Below are positions 62,931 through 64,000 of a stretch of 64,000 nt of DNA, piece by piece. Position 1 is the first letter of the stretch. Each line of letters begins with the position of its first letter. Both the position numbers and the translations under genes were made by a program. The notes under the pieces were generated by a model. It was not told the origin of the DNA, made no database searches, and worked only from the letters and a program-made list of their open reading frames with translations. This DNA is from an uncultured Verrucomicrobia subdivision 3 bacterium (GTDB taxonomy: Bacteria; Verrucomicrobiota; Verrucomicrobiia; Limisphaerales; UBA11358), in the NCBI GenBank assembly GCA_903850425.1, contig CAINLR010000109.1, positions 49,478 to 113,477 of the forward strand, read 5' to 3'.

Positions 62931-64000
62931 ATGAATGCGAAAATTACCGTTCAAAAATGGACCATTCGCGGCCAGGTCAAATGGGCCGTCCATCGAATTG
63001 ATTCAGGCAAGCGCAAGCGAACCTTTTTTGCCTCCAAAAAGGCAGCCGAGGCAGAGGCGATTTTGTTGCGGGCACAGCGGGCGGCGGCGGGCGACGTCTG
63101 GCTCGCGCTCCCGGCACCAGAACGCCAGCGTTTAATCCAAGTCTACAACGAGGCACGAGAGCTAGGCGTTGATTTGGACGAACTGTTGGCAGAATGGAAG
63201 CGAGGCACCAGATTTACGGGAACAAGTCTGGCACTGGAAAAAGTGATCGCGGAATTGGTCGCGGCCAAACTCGCTTCCGGCCGGACCCGCCGCTATGCCA
63301 CGACGCTGACAATTCCACTTAAACAGTTTGCCAAAGGGCGTGAAAGCCTCCCCATCGCCAGGCTCGGCCTGAAGGAAGTTGAAGCCTTCCTGAATTCAAA
63401 AAACATTCATTCGCGTCAGACGCTGCGAGCACGATTGTCCACCATGTTCCGTTTCGCGGTGCGCCGGGGTTATCGCCCGGATAATCCCTGCGACCGGCTT
63501 GAACCGGTGAGAATTCCTCACGCCCCTCCCACGGTTCTTACAGTTGAGCAAACCAAAAAGTGCTTGGAGTGGCTGGAGACTGAGCGCTCGCGTGCGTTTG
63601 GTTGGTTTGTTCTCACCACGTTTGCCGGCTTGCGACCGGAAGAAGCGGAGAAAACCTCATGGAAAGAAATCGACTTCCAAGAAGGTTGGATTCGGGTGGA
63701 GGCACAGACTACGAAGGTTCGCCAAAGGCGCGTGGTTTATCCCCACGCGACAGCTTTGCTTTGGCTCCAGCGCGCCAAGGAACGAAGCGCAGAACTGCCA
63801 ATCGCGCGGCAACCACGCCGCCGGGCAATTCGCGGACTGCGAAATCTGCTCGGCTTCGCGAAATGGCCCAAGGACGTGACCCGCCATAGCGCCGCCACCT
63901 ACTGGCTGGCCGAGACGGGGAACGCCGCTCAAATCGCCTCCGCCCTCGGGCACAGCGAAAATGTTCTCCGCAAGAACTACATGGCTTTGGTCACAAAAAA
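62931..64000 (+). CDS. Tyrosine-type integrase (3' end beyond window)
   Basis: At least 356 residues from the ATG at 62931; the frame is open to the right edge. The N-terminal part has a basic arm with G-K-R-K-R-T-F-F-A-S-K-K-A-A, as in phage-type integrases that bind arm sites. A core-binding helix domain (about 100-185) follows, then the catalytic domain. The latter has Arg in G-L-R-P-E-E, the beta-hairpin Lys near T-K-V-R, Arg in T-R-H-S-A-A-T, His in L-G-H-S and the Tyr in N-Y-M-A-L. The usual first His of the H-x-x-R box is Asp here, a change I recall from verrucomicrobial integrases. It lies 249 bases beyond tRNA-Val and probably belongs to an integrated element on the right. Confidence 0.88.
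   Translation, partial: MNAKITVQKWTIRGQVKWAVHRIDSGKRKRTFFASKKAAEAEAILLRAQRAAAGDVWLALPAPERQRLIQVYNEARELGVDLDELLAEWKRGTRFTGTSLALEKVIAELVAAKLASGRTRRYATTLTIPLKQFAKGRESLPIARLGLKEVEAFLNSKNIHSRQTLRARLSTMFRFAVRRGYRPDNPCDRLEPVRIPHAPPTVLTVEQTKKCLEWLETERSRAFGWFVLTTFAGLRPEEAEKTSWKEIDFQEGWIRVEAQTTKVRQRRVVYPHATALLWLQRAKERSAELPIARQPRRRAIRGLRNLLGFAKWPKDVTRHSAATYWLAETGNAAQIASALGHSENVLRKNYMALVTK

Overview
The window looks like a chromosomal segment of a Verrucomicrobiota bacterium, most likely the Limisphaerales/Pedosphaeraceae (subdivision 3) group. This is an inference from gene content: a DUF1559-type prepilin with a [22 protein letters not shown] leader, an ECF sigma factor fused to a membrane domain, very long Asn/Thr-rich secreted proteins with lamin-tail and CotH domains, multihaem cytochromes, many glycoside hydrolases without SusC/SusD, and dispersed palindromic repeats whose translation reads QPAVSPT or SADFQSA. 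No rRNA gene or CRISPR array was seen. One tRNA gene is present.

Layout. (1) 1-6562, minus strand: a tightly packed, apparently translationally coupled operon with three PQQ-type beta-propeller proteins, an NHL-type propeller, a 65-residue Cys protein, a Tat-type polyferredoxin and a NapH/NosR-like membrane FeS protein that runs off the left edge. It resembles a NapGH-like periplasmic electron-transfer unit. (2) 6563-7257: non-coding, with a palindromic repeat element. (3) 7258-11323: a secreted glycosidase diverging from a half-length aldehyde dehydrogenase, a DeoC homologue lacking the Schiff-base lysine, and a DUF3185 membrane protein. (4) 11509-14171: a membrane-tethered ECF sigma factor coupled to a second membrane protein of similar build. 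(5) 14168-15967, minus: pyrB, pyrR with a candidate PyrR-binding hairpin in its leader, and a conserved 72-residue protein. (6) 16122-21024: an SGNH hydrolase, a lipoprotein plus prepilin pair, and a secreted carbohydrate-binding-like protein. (7) 21167-32400, minus: a beta-mannan utilisation locus (two-component system, two GH5-type enzymes, Na+/sugar symporter, cellobiose/mannobiose 2-epimerase, GH130 mannosylglucose phosphorylase). (8) 32807-34149: a decayed glycosidase C-terminus and a LysR-type regulator. (9) 34250-42753: a pilM-N-O-P-Q-like type IV pilus/secretin operon and a large NHL protein with cohesin/dockerin-like parts. (10) 43219-49804: an arabinoside locus (XylR-type regulator diverging from GH127 and GH51). 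(11) 49932-52352: a nine-haem secreted cytochrome. (12) 52353-53363: a decayed stretch with sulfatase and ArsR-like remnants. (13) 53364-61769: a 2801-residue lamin-tail/CotH protein. (14) 61770-64000: a mobile-element junction, with a serine recombinase remnant reading into tRNA-Val(GAC) and then a tyrosine integrase running off the right edge.

How the parts fit. The mannan genes form a complete chain: extracellular GH5 cleavage, Na+-driven uptake, epimerisation of mannobiose to mannosylglucose and phosphorolysis, headed by a propeller-type sensor kinase and NarL-type regulator. The arabinosidases give a second, independently regulated sugar pathway. Four large exported proteins share a similar FN3-like C-terminal domain ending in a F[YF]R[LV] motif, which may be a common surface-targeting or anchoring tail. 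All functions come from reading the sequence; no database search was run.
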